Shown here piece after piece: positions 1 through 7,815 of a stretch of 53,042 bases of DNA (position 1 is the first letter of the stretch; every line of letters begins with the position of its first letter). Position numbers and translations under genes: made by a program. The stretch covers positions 1-53,042 of the forward strand of contig NZ_RCVJ01000145.1 of NCBI RefSeq assembly GCF_003667505.1, written 5' to 3'. The notes under the pieces are model-generated. The model saw only the letters and a list, made by a program, of their open reading frames with translations, made no database searches and was not told where the DNA came from. This stretch comes from Micromonospora sp. BL4. GTDB lineage: Bacteria; Actinomycetota; Actinomycetes; Mycobacteriales; Micromonosporaceae.

Positions 1-4
1 GGGG

Positions 5-2131
5 ATGGTCGGGCGAGGAGGGGGCGGGAGGCGAGCCACCCTGATCGCGGTGGCGGTCGTGCTGGCCTGGCTGGTGATCGGGGGCGTCGCCGGGCCGTAC
101 GCCGGGCGCCTCGGCGAGGTCGCCACCAACGACAACGCCGCCTTCCTGCCCACCGACGCCGAGGCGACCCGAGCGCAGGACCTCGCCGGCGAGTTCGTCG
201 ACCGGCAGACCATCCCGGCGCTGGTCGTCTACGAACGGACCTCGGGTATCACCGACGCGGACCGGCAGCGTGTGAGCGCCGACGTCGCCCGTTTCGCCCA
301 GGTGCCCGGCGTGGTCAACCCGCTTCCCCCGCCGATCCCCAGCCAGGACGGCCAGGCACTCCAGGTCGTCGTACCGGTGGACGACGCCGAGGGGGAGGAG
401 ATCGGCTCGGTCGTCGAGAACGTGCGCGACATCGTCGGCGGTGACCGGGACGGGCTCACCGTGGACGTCGCCGGACCAGCCGGTCTGCTCGCCGACCTGA
501 TCGAGGTCTTCTCCGCCATCGACGGGCCACTGCTGCTGGTCACCCTGGTCGTGGTCCTGGTGATCCTGCTGATCGTCTACCGCAGCCCGGTGCTCTGGGT
601 CTTCCCGCTGCTCGCCGCCGGGATGTCGTACGCGCTGGCCTCGGTCTTCGTCTACCTGCTCGCCGACGCCGACGTGCTCAAACTCAACGGGCAGGCCCAG
701 GGCATCCTCACCGTGCTGGTCTTCGGCGCCGGCACCGACTACGCGCTGCTGCTCATCGCCCGGTACCGGGAGGAGCTGCACCGGCACGACCGCCCCTGGG
801 ACGCCATGCGGACCGCGTGGAAGGGCGCCGCCCCGGCCATCATCGCCTCCGGTGGGACGGTCATCGTCAGCCTGCTCTGCCTGCTGCTGTCCAGCCTCAA
901 CTCCAACCGGGCGCTCGGCCCGGTCGCCGCCATCGGCATCGCCGCCACCCTGCTGGTGATGCTCACCTTCCTACCGGCGTTGCTGCTGCTCGGCGGCCGG
1001 TGGGCGTTCTGGCCGCGGCGGCCCCGCGCGGACCAGGCCGACCCGCAGACCGAGCACGGCATCTGGAGCCGGATCGCCGGCTTCGTGGCCCGCAACGCCC
1101 GGCCGGTCTGGCTGAGCACCGCGGTCGTGCTGGCCGTCCTCACGCTCGGCCTCACCCAGCTCGGCGCCACCACCCTCGGCCAGTCCGACCTGTTCACCCA
1201 GCGCACCGACTCGGTCGAGGGCCAGGAGGTCATCGCCCGCCACTATCCGGCCGGCACCGGCAGCCCGGCCACCATCTTCGCCACCGAGCAGACCGCCCGA
1301 CAGGTCGCCCAGGTCGCGCAGGACGTGCCCGGCGTCGCCGCGGTCCGGCCGGTCAGCGCCGGCCGGCAGGGTGGCCCACCGGAGGAGAACGCCGCGCCGA
1401 AGGTGGTCGACGGGCGGGTTCAGCTGGACGCGACCCTCGCCGACCCACCGGACAGCGACGGCGCCGAGCGGACCATCCGGGACCTGCGGGTCGCCGTACA
1501 CCAGGTGCCCGGCGCGGACGCGGTGGTCGGCGGCTTCACCGCGATCAACGTGGACACCTCCGACGCCGCCCGGCGCGACCAGAACGTCATCATCCCGGTG
1601 GTGCTCGTGGTCATCGCGGTCATCCTGGTCCTGCTGCTGCGCGCGCTCCTCGCACCGGTGCTGCTGATCGCCACCGTGCTGCTCAGCTTCGCGGCCACCC
1701 TCGGCCTGTGCGCGCTGCTGTTCCGCCACGCCTTCGGCTTTCCCGGGGTGGACGCATCGTTCCCGCTGTTCGCGTTCGTCTTCCTGGTCGCGCTCGGCAT
1801 CGACTACAACATCTTCCTGATGAGCCGGGTCCGGGAGGAGTCCGTCAAACGCGGCACCCGGGCCGGCGTGCTGGGCGGCCTCGCCGTCACCGGTGGGGTG
1901 ATCACCTCCGCCGGCATCGTGCTCGCCGCGACCTTCTCCGCGCTGGCCGTCCTGCCGCTGGTGGTGCTGGTCGAGCTGGGCACCGCCGTCGCCGTGGGGG
2001 TGCTCATCGACACCATCATCGTCCGGTCGTTGCTGGTGCCCGCGCTCGCGTACGACATCGGGCCGAAGGTCTGGTGGCCGGGCCGGTTGTCCCGGGCGAA
2101 CGGTGAGCGGGAGGCCCGCCATGCTCGCTGA
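5..2131 (+). CDS. MMPL/RND-family membrane transporter
   Basis: A 708-residue integral membrane protein of the MMPL branch of the RND superfamily, which in actinobacteria exports lipids, drugs or small hydrophobic compounds across the cytoplasmic membrane using the proton gradient. The layout is diagnostic: one N-terminal membrane helix, a large extracytoplasmic loop (about residues 40-170), five or six helices, then the same pattern repeated. Each half has the family's charged helix motif, GAGTDYALLL in the first and LGIDYNIFLM in the second, whose Asp-Tyr pair is the likely proton relay. The ATG at 5 is the first start visible, and the gene begins so close to the window edge that a start further upstream cannot be excluded. 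The next gene overlaps its end, so the two are probably co-transcribed. The substrate is unknown. Confidence 0.9.
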   Translation: MVGRGGGGRRATLIAVAVVLAWLVIGGVAGPYAGRLGEVATNDNAAFLPTDAEATRAQDLAGEFVDRQTIPALVVYERTSGITDADRQRVSADVARFAQVPGVVNPLPPPIPSQDGQALQVVVPVDDAEGEEIGSVVENVRDIVGGDRDGLTVDVAGPAGLLADLIEVFSAIDGPLLLVTLVVVLVILLIVYRSPVLWVFPLLAAGMSYALASVFVYLLADADVLKLNGQAQGILTVLVFGAGTDYALLLIARYREELHRHDRPWDAMRTAWKGAAPAIIASGGTVIVSLLCLLLSSLNSNRALGPVAAIGIAATLLVMLTFLPALLLLGGRWAFWPRRPRADQADPQTEHGIWSRIAGFVARNARPVWLSTAVVLAVLTLGLTQLGATTLGQSDLFTQRTDSVEGQEVIARHYPAGTGSPATIFATEQTARQVAQVAQDVPGVAAVRPVSAGRQGGPPEENAAPKVVDGRVQLDATLADPPDSDGAERTIRDLRVAVHQVPGADAVVGGFTAINVDTSDAARRDQNVIIPVVLVVIAVILVLLLRALLAPVLLIATVLLSFAATLGLCALLFRHAFGFPGVDASFPLFAFVFLVALGIDYNIFLMSRVREESVKRGTRAGVLGGLAVTGGVITSAGIVLAATFSALAVLPLVVLVELGTAVAVGVLIDTIIVRSLLVPALAYDIGPKVWWPGRLSRANGEREARHAR

Positions 2132-3359
2132 GACCGACGTCGTCATCGTCGGCGGCGGCCTGGCCGGCCTCGCCGCCGCCCGCCGGCTGCATCGGGCCGG
2201 CGTGCCCTGGCGGCTCCTGGAGGCCGGCGGCCGGCTCGGCGGCCGGATCGCCACCGACGTCGTCGACGGCCACCTGATCGACCGTGGTTTCCAGGTGCTC
2301 AACACCGCCTATCCCCGCCTCGGCACGCTGTTGGACATCGACCGGCTCGACCTCGGGTACTTCACGTCCGGCGTGCTGGTGCGCAAGGGCGACGACCTGC
2401 TGCGGCTGGTCAACCCGTTGCGCGAGCCGACCGGCGGGCCCGGCACCGCGCTGGCCAACGTCGGCTCCCTGCGCGACCGGCTGCGCTTCGCCGCGCTCGC
2501 CGCCGGCTGCGCCACGCTGCCCGCATCCCGGCTCCTCGCCGCGCCGGAGACCAGCGCGGAGGTGGCGCTGCGCCGAGCCGGCCTGTCCGACGCGATCATC
2601 GAGGAGCTGCTGCGGCCGTTCCTGTCCGGCGTGTTCATCGACCGGGAGCTGTCCACCTCCAGCCATGTGCTGGCGATGGTGCTGCGTTCCTTCGCCCGCG
2701 GCCGGATCGGGCTTCCCGCCGAGGGAATGGCCGCGCTGCCCCGGGCCATCGCCGACCCGCTGCCCGCCGACCTGATCACGCTGGACACCCCGGTCGCCGA
2801 GGTCGCCCCCCGCCGGGTCCGCACCCAGGCCGGCGACATCCGCTGCCGGGCCGTCGTGGTCGCCGTCGACCCGCCCGCCGCGGCCGCGCTGCTGCCGGCC
2901 CTGGCGACGGTACGCATGCACAGCTACACCACCTACTACCACAGCGCCCCAGAGCCGCCGCTGACCGAGCCGATCCTGCTCGTCGACGGCGACCGGCGGG
3001 AGACGATCGCGAACACCGTGGTGCTCAGCAACGCCGTCCCGACGTACGCGCCGGCCGGACGACACCTGGTGGCCACCTCGGTGGTCGGCCCGACCGCCCC
3101 ACCCGAGCCGACCGTACGGACCGAGTTGACCCGGCTGTACGGCCGGTCCACCGCCGACTGGACCCACCTCACCACCGTGTTCGTCCCCGACGCGCTGCCC
3201 GCCGCGCCGCCACCGCAGGGTCGGCTGCGCAAGCCGGTGGCGCTGGGGGAGGGCCTGTTCGTGGCCGGTGACCACCGCGACAGCCCATCGATCCAGGGTG
3301 CGCTGACCAGCGGTTGGCGCGCCGCCGGGGCGGTCCTGGCGGAGCTGCGCGCCTCGTGA
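2121..3359 (+). CDS. FAD-dependent amine-oxidase-like oxidoreductase
   Basis: About 412 residues. The N-terminus is a Rossmann FAD-binding fold with the dinucleotide motif GGGLAGLAAARRL, followed by a GGRLGGRI segment typical of flavin amine oxidases, protoporphyrinogen oxidases and phytoene desaturases. Near the C-terminus, GEGLFVAGDHRDSPSIQGA is the second flavin contact seen in this family. The ATG at 2121 is preferred because GGGAGG lies just upstream (2110-2114 region); a GTG at 2103 is possible. Either start overlaps the MMPL gene, so translation is probably coupled. The substrate cannot be read from the sequence; carotenoid-like or amine substrates are both plausible. Confidence 0.85.
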   Translation: MLAETDVVIVGGGLAGLAAARRLHRAGVPWRLLEAGGRLGGRIATDVVDGHLIDRGFQVLNTAYPRLGTLLDIDRLDLGYFTSGVLVRKGDDLLRLVNPLREPTGGPGTALANVGSLRDRLRFAALAAGCATLPASRLLAAPETSAEVALRRAGLSDAIIEELLRPFLSGVFIDRELSTSSHVLAMVLRSFARGRIGLPAEGMAALPRAIADPLPADLITLDTPVAEVAPRRVRTQAGDIRCRAVVVAVDPPAAAALLPALATVRMHSYTTYYHSAPEPPLTEPILLVDGDRRETIANTVVLSNAVPTYAPAGRHLVATSVVGPTAPPEPTVRTELTRLYGRSTADWTHLTTVFVPDALPAAPPPQGRLRKPVALGEGLFVAGDHRDSPSIQGALTSGWRAAGAVLAELRAS

Positions 3360-3480
3360 CCGGGTGCAGCCCGGCGCCCCGGGCGGGCGGCAGCGCGCTG
3401 TTATATTCCTGTTGCCCATCGTGCTGCTGCGGGCGTGGGCGCCGGCCGGCTCGATGCTGGCCGCCGGCCGCCGGGCGGGA

Positions 3481-3486
3481 TAAGAT
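3481..3486 (+). promoter_or_regulatory. Probable -10 box of tRNA-Met
   Basis: TAAGAT lies 13 bases before the mature tRNA 5' end, a normal distance for a short precursor leader. No convincing -35 hexamer is visible in the GC-rich stretch upstream. Confidence 0.4.
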
Positions 3487-3499
3487 CCGGCGCGGTGTC

Positions 3500-3576
3500 G
3501 GGGCGGTAGCTCAGCCGGTTAGAGCAGGGGACTCATAATCCCTCGGTCGCGGGTTCGAGTCCCGCCCGCCCCACCA
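3500..3576 (+). tRNA. tRNA-Met (CAU)
   Basis: A complete cloverleaf: acceptor stem GGGGCGG/CCGCCCC, D stem GCTC/GAGC, anticodon stem closing the loop CTCATAA with anticodon CAT, T arm GCGGG-TTCGAGT-CCCGC, discriminator A and an encoded CCA. CAU could also be a lysidine-modified tRNA-Ile2, but the overall sequence looks like an elongator tRNA-Met. The 3' half is the attachment site of an integrated element; the insertion left the tRNA intact. Confidence 0.93.
3541..3576 (+). repeat. attL: tRNA 3'-end attachment repeat
   Basis: These 36 bases, from the distal anticodon stem through CCA, recur exactly at 10958-10993. The ten bases before them also recur there apart from one missing C. This is the standard footprint of a tyrosine recombinase using a tRNA gene as attB. 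Confidence 0.9.
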
Positions 3577-3645
3577 GTAGTAACACCGCATCGCCGAACT
3601 TCGCATGGTGCTACTTGTGGTGCGAATGCGCTACGGTCGACCCAT

Positions 3646-4924
3646 GGCGACCCTACTGGGCGCACAAAGCGCGAGCGAGGCGAGATCGAGGAGCTGCCCA
3701 GCGGCTCCCTGCGGGTGAAGGTCTACGCGGGCATCGACCCGATCAGTAGGAAGCGGCACTACCTGAGCGAAGTCATCCCGGCGGGCCCGACCGCAGGGAA
3801 GGAAGCCGAAAAGGCACGCACTCGGTTCCTGGCCCAAGTTGACGAGCGCCGCAACCCGCGGACCCGAGCGACCGTCGACCAGCTGCTCGACCGCTGGCTG
3901 GAGGTGCTCGACGTCGAGGCGTCGACCCGGCAGGGGTACGTCAAGAATCTGAACAAGCACGTTCGGCCATTGCTCGGCAAACTGCCAGTCGGCCGTTTGG
4001 ACGCGGAGACGCTGGAGTCGTTCTACGCCGTGCTCCGCAAGTGCCGCGACCACTGTGGAGGCGGCCGCAAGGTAATCGAGCATCGGAAGGCCGGGGAGCA
4101 CGAGTGCACTGACAAGTGCCGGCCGCACGAGTGCAAGGCGCTCGCGCCAGCGTCGATCCGACAGATCCATTGGATCCTGTCCGGCGTGTTGAACCGGGCC
4201 GTCCGGTGGCGCTGGATTGCGGTTAACCCGGCTGACCAGGCAGAGAAGCCGGGAGGGCCGCAGCCGGCTCCGCACCCGCCCTCCGCCGCGAAGGCGGCTC
4301 GGCTCGTAGAGGAGGCTTGGGGAGGACCCCGACTGGGGCGCGTTCGTCTGGGTGGCCATGACAACCGGCGCCAGGCGCAGCGAGCTGTGCGCACTGCGGT
4401 GGTCCGCGCTCGACCTTGACGCCGCCGTCCTGACACTGCGGAGTGCGCTGTACGTCGACGACGCCGGCATGGTGCGAGAGCAGGATACGAAGACGCACCA
4501 GCAGCGCCGTGTTGCCTTAGACGCCGAGACGGTTGAGGTGCTGCGAGATCATCTGGAGCGCTGCCAGGCTCGTGCGCCAGCGCTGGGCTTGTTCATGCTC
4601 GCCCAGGGTTATGTGTTTTCACCGAACGCGGATGGCAGTATGCCGCTCGTGCCTGACACCGCCACGCAACGGTTCGGCCGAATGGCCGCGCGGCTCAATG
4701 TCGAAACGAAACTGCGCGCCCTACGGCACTACTCAGCAACGGAATTGATCGCCGCAGGTGTCGACGTTCATACCGTTGCTGGCCGGCTCGGCCAAGGCGG
4801 TGGAGGCGCTACGACCCTTCGCGTCTATGCTGCCTCGTTGTCGGAATCCGATCAACGAGCCGCGTCGACACTTGCAGCACGCATGCCGCCTCACCCCGCC
4901 CCGAGAAGTCCTTTAAGGAGTTAG
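3646..4924 (+). pseudogene. int: Tyrosine integrase, frameshifted and probably inactive
   Basis: A site-specific tyrosine recombinase that would have catalysed insertion at the adjacent tRNA. The first part (open from about 3646; GTG at 3715) has the N-terminal SAM-like core-binding domain and the Cys/His-rich insertion (CRDHC, HECTDKC) usual in actinobacterial element integrases. The catalytic domain continues in another frame (4322-4924), with the first Arg in ARRSELCALRW, the RHYSA box and the nucleophile Tyr in LRVYAA. The frames meet at an extra G near 4321. A second indel is likely near 3650: ATG 3644 lies one frame off the sequence encoding the conserved GEIEELPSGS start. The box-III His of the usual GRLGH motif is Gln here (GRLGQ). 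Three lesions together favour real decay over sequencing error. Confidence 0.8.
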
Positions 4925-4985
4925 GGAGCGGATTGTTGAGCCTCCTGCGTGAAGGTGCCAGCGGCGACGTTAATCAATCAGCAAG

Positions 4986-5825
4986 TCATCGCAGAACAAC
5001 CCTTTCCGTCCGCACCTCCCACGTTCGAATGCGCTGCACCACAGGCCACCTTGAAAAGGCGTCTTCGGTCATGGCGATTCGTATCATTCGCGTAAGGATC
5101 GTTTCAGTTACCTCACGATCCAACCCATAGTAGTAGTTGAGGATCAAGCGCGTTGCTCTAATTAGGTCTTTTCCATTACAGATGTCTGGGTCCTCGGGTG
5201 TATCGGCTAGACGTGACTCCCAGTCCAGCCGGGACACTCCATTCGCATTCAGTTTGTCGCTGATCACTCTCTTCAATTTGGCGACGTCGGCCGTCCGTTC
5301 CTTCCGAAACCAATACTTACTCAAGTCTATGGAGTCGAATCCAAGGTCGACCCCCAAAGGCTCTGCCGCCATTCTGATTCTTCCGAGTGGCACCGCGAGT
5401 GATCGCGCCATGTCAAGGACAGCTTCGGAAACTCGTGCAGGATTCTGTCTTCCAACCACGCTGGGAACGATTTCTTGAACTACGCTCTCCAGGAGCCCGA
5501 GGGCCAGTAGGTCTGCCTCGACGTTGGTGTGAGCAGTTATGGCAAGACCATGGCCCCCTGAGAGGTCCCCTCGTCGGACTGCATAGTCGCAGTCCGTTAT
5601 AAACAGGATCGAGTCGCGGTCGTACGGCTGGGTGATTTCGAAGGCCGCAAGTAGCAGCCGACGTCCACCGGCGACGATGATCTGAGCGGGGTGATGGACA
5701 CGTCTCTGGAAAAGCCGATTATCGTCCGGCCCCTCCACAACGATCACGCCTAGGGGGTCGGGCCAGAGCTCCATCCGAAGGTGGGCGTCTGCAATCAATG
5801 CCTTCGCTGAGGGGTATTCGGGCAT
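4986..5825 (-). CDS. ariB: AriB-like TOPRIM/DUF4435 nuclease of a PARIS system
   Basis: A 279-residue protein with the TOPRIM-type acidic motifs of the DUF4435 family: VIVVEGPDD (Glu31), FITDCDY (Asp78 and Asp80) and TNVEADL (Glu103). A later NGKDL segment is also typical of the family. In characterised PARIS systems AriB is the toxic effector; it is held by the AriA ATPase, is released when phage anti-restriction proteins are sensed, and cleaves host tRNA to stop infection. It starts one base after the stop of the upstream ATPase gene, so the two are translationally coupled in the canonical A-then-B order. The length matches separate (unfused) AriB proteins. The match rests on motifs and gene pairing; the tRNA target here is unknown. 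Confidence 0.75.
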   Translation of the reverse strand: MPEYPSAKALIADAHLRMELWPDPLGVIVVEGPDDNRLFQRRVHHPAQIIVAGGRRLLLAAFEITQPYDRDSILFITDCDYAVRRGDLSGGHGLAITAHTNVEADLLALGLLESVVQEIVPSVVGRQNPARVSEAVLDMARSLAVPLGRIRMAAEPLGVDLGFDSIDLSKYWFRKERTADVAKLKRVISDKLNANGVSRLDWESRLADTPEDPDICNGKDLIRATRLILNYYYGLDREVTETILTRMIRIAMTEDAFSRWPVVQRIRTWEVRTERVVLR

Positions 5826-5826
5826 C

Positions 5827-7206
5827 TCAGTGTCGGGTATCTAGGCTACGCCGCAGATCGTTTCGCCCTGCGATGAGCGTCGGGGAGTGAGTAGCGAGAA
5901 CGAACGTCAAGTCTCGCTCCCGGCCCATTTCGGTGAGATCATCCACTAAAGTGGCCTGCCATACCACGTGAAGTGATAGTTCGGGTTCGTCGATTAGGAC
6001 AAGCGTCCCTGGGGCCGCGCGGAACAGGACGTGGTGTGCGAGAACTAGGAGCTGCTGCTCACCGCTGGAGAGCCGCTTTGGGGGCAGCGACTCGTTCCCT
6101 TCGCCCGCGGCGATGGTAAAGCCCTTCTCAATATCAAACCAGATCGACTTTGGTTCGAAATGGCGGTTGACGAATTGGGAGAAGAGGGCCAAACGGCGCC
6201 GCAGTGGCTCCAATACGGCTAGCTTCTTCTTGGTGTCTTGAATATAGGTAGCAATGACTGCGCGCGTGTGAGGAGCGGTAAAATCTAGCTCGTCGAACTC
6301 ATCCTCAGCCTCTTGGGGTAGAAGGGCAACCTCTCGAAGAAGTCGACGTTGTTTGGTAAGAGTATCGAGCTGTCGCCGAAGCTCGTTCTCGCTTGCCTTC
6401 CTCGTGGTCGCGATTGCTCTTATCACGCGTTGCGGAAAGTTGCGGTCGAGCGACTGGCTTCGGCTAGCGTAAGCGGCCTGCGCCGCTGCGATCTCCTCTG
6501 CAATGTTTTGAGCTGCCTCCTCTGCGGCGAACCTAGTTGTCACGGCTTCCGTGGAAGAGGACCCTTGCTGGGACTTACGCTTTGCCGGTTCAATTACTAG
6601 TCTCTGATCCGTAATGAATAGTACTGGAAAGCGGGTGGAGAAGTCTTTGATCCACTCGGGCGCCCGCGAACTAGTAGTTAGTAGCAGGGCCAGTCTCTCG
6701 GCTGCCGGTAAGTGACCTAGCCTTTCTGCTATCGCAGACTGGAATAATTCATCGGTCAGGCTTGACCCGTGGGCGATCGAGTTTCTGACGTTGACCAGTG
6801 CGCTGTTGGCGGACAGGTTCCACCAAGATTTGTGTTGCCAGAGCTCATCTTGATTGATGACCCAAGGCTCTTCGCCAGTGAGGTATATCTCGGCGGAGTC
6901 CTCGCTTCTGTGGGCGGCGAACTGCATCCCTGAGTCGAAGTCGAGGGTAATCGAATGAAAGGGGATGGCGAAGAGATCTTGCCATCGGCCGGTGCTGATG
7001 AAATCAATTGTTCGGAGAATGGTCGACTTTCCGGAGCCGTTGGCACCAGTAAGCAAGGTTGGTTCGTCTTGGTCCAAGGTGAACTCGCGGTTGCGGCTCC
7101 CAAATAGTCCGACGACCTCGTACCTAATTAGCTTTCCAAGCGGAGCCACCTTGCCCAGCCTGGCCCTGCCAGAGGGGGTTTTAGTTGGCCTTGAGGTATA
7201 TGGCAT
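5827..7206 (-). CDS. ariA: AriA-like ABC/AAA ATPase of a PARIS system
   Basis: A 459-residue SMC/RecF-like ATPase. Walker A is GANGSGKS (54-61), the ABC signature is LSSGEQQ (379-385), Walker B is LVLIDEPE (402-409) and the H-loop is ATHSPT (His440). A central helical, Lys/Glu-rich region of about 200 residues separates the two halves of the nucleotide-binding fold, as expected for a short coiled-coil arm. In PARIS systems AriA is the sensor and scaffold that holds AriB until a phage trigger is recognised. The ATG at 7206 has a GGAAG ribosome site six bases upstream. The DUF4435 gene follows immediately, and this pairing is what separates PARIS from OLD or RecF relatives. An OLD-like system with a split TOPRIM is the main alternative. 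Confidence 0.75.
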   Translation of the reverse strand: MPYTSRPTKTPSGRARLGKVAPLGKLIRYEVVGLFGSRNREFTLDQDEPTLLTGANGSGKSTILRTIDFISTGRWQDLFAIPFHSITLDFDSGMQFAAHRSEDSAEIYLTGEEPWVINQDELWQHKSWWNLSANSALVNVRNSIAHGSSLTDELFQSAIAERLGHLPAAERLALLLTTSSRAPEWIKDFSTRFPVLFITDQRLVIEPAKRKSQQGSSSTEAVTTRFAAEEAAQNIAEEIAAAQAAYASRSQSLDRNFPQRVIRAIATTRKASENELRRQLDTLTKQRRLLREVALLPQEAEDEFDELDFTAPHTRAVIATYIQDTKKKLAVLEPLRRRLALFSQFVNRHFEPKSIWFDIEKGFTIAAGEGNESLPPKRLSSGEQQLLVLAHHVLFRAAPGTLVLIDEPELSLHVVWQATLVDDLTEMGRERDLTFVLATHSPTLIAGRNDLRRSLDTRH

Positions 7207-7234
7207 GGTACTTCCTTCTGTTTGCTGTAGCTGG

Positions 7235-7240
7235 ATCGTA
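7235..7240 (-). promoter_or_regulatory. Possible -10 box upstream of ariA
   Basis: Read on the minus strand this is TACGAT, 28 bases before the ariA start. The -35 region is weak (GTTCCG). This is a candidate only. Confidence 0.3.
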
Positions 7241-7322
7241 CCCTTCTCGATCCCTATCGGAACTCAGCGTGGGTGGGGCGCCGTCTGCTCGTACGTATGC
7301 TGTAAAGGTGAACCTCCCAGCC

Positions 7323-7723
7323 ATGGAACGCGATGCTGCCGAGTGCGTGCTCGCAGGCTCGTTGCCACGAAGGTGGAAGCACACGCAGGCTGTAGAGGCA
7401 AAGGCGGCCGCCGTGTCTAGCGCGGCAGTGGGTGGTGACAAAAGACGTCCTCGTCGCGGCAGCCTGGTTGCACGATGTCGGCTACGCGCCGGGCATCACT
7501 GCCTCCGGGTTGCACGCCCTCGACGGTGCGAGTTGCCTTCGTAGGCAGGGATTCGAAGAGCGGGTGACGAACCTCGTCGCGTATCACTCGTATGCGGTTC
7601 GAGGCGGAGGAGCGCGGCATGGCCGAAGAGTTGCTGGCGGAGTTTGCCGATGAGGAGTCGCCGGCCCGCGATGCTTCGTGGCGGGCCGACATGACTACGG
7701 GGCAGGGCAGAGAGAAACTTTGA
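7323..7723 (+). pseudogene. HD-domain phosphohydrolase, broken by two frameshifts
   Basis: Three successive frames together spell one HD-domain protein. ATG 7323 opens a segment with LPRRWKHTQAVEAKA; about 7430-7599, in the next frame, carries the metal-binding WLHDVGYAPG core, a LHALDGA motif and LVAYHS; 7601-7723, in the third frame, continues with EAEERGMAEELL and ends WRADMTTGQG before TGA. Intact actinobacterial homologues of this type run this order in one frame and continue further at the C-terminus, so this copy is both frameshifted and truncated. It has its own possible promoter (TATGCT near 7297). It lies divergent from ariA and in line with the STAND gene, and is probably a decayed passenger. 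Confidence 0.65.
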
Positions 7724-7815
7724 TCGCTCGCTGTCGGACGCCGGCATAACGGCTCTAGTGTGCCTCATCCCTGTGACCTATGGTGCCTATAGTCGGACGC
7801 AGTAGGGGAGGGCCA

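Noticed and set aside
2016..3419. A long minus-strand frame across the FAD oxidase gene
   Set aside because: Composition is Gly/Arg/Gln-rich with no domain; it is the complement of a well-supported gene.
5827..7206. An OLD-family or RecF protein
   Set aside because: OLD proteins carry the TOPRIM domain on the same chain and RecF has no DUF4435 partner. The split ATPase/DUF4435 pair fits PARIS better.
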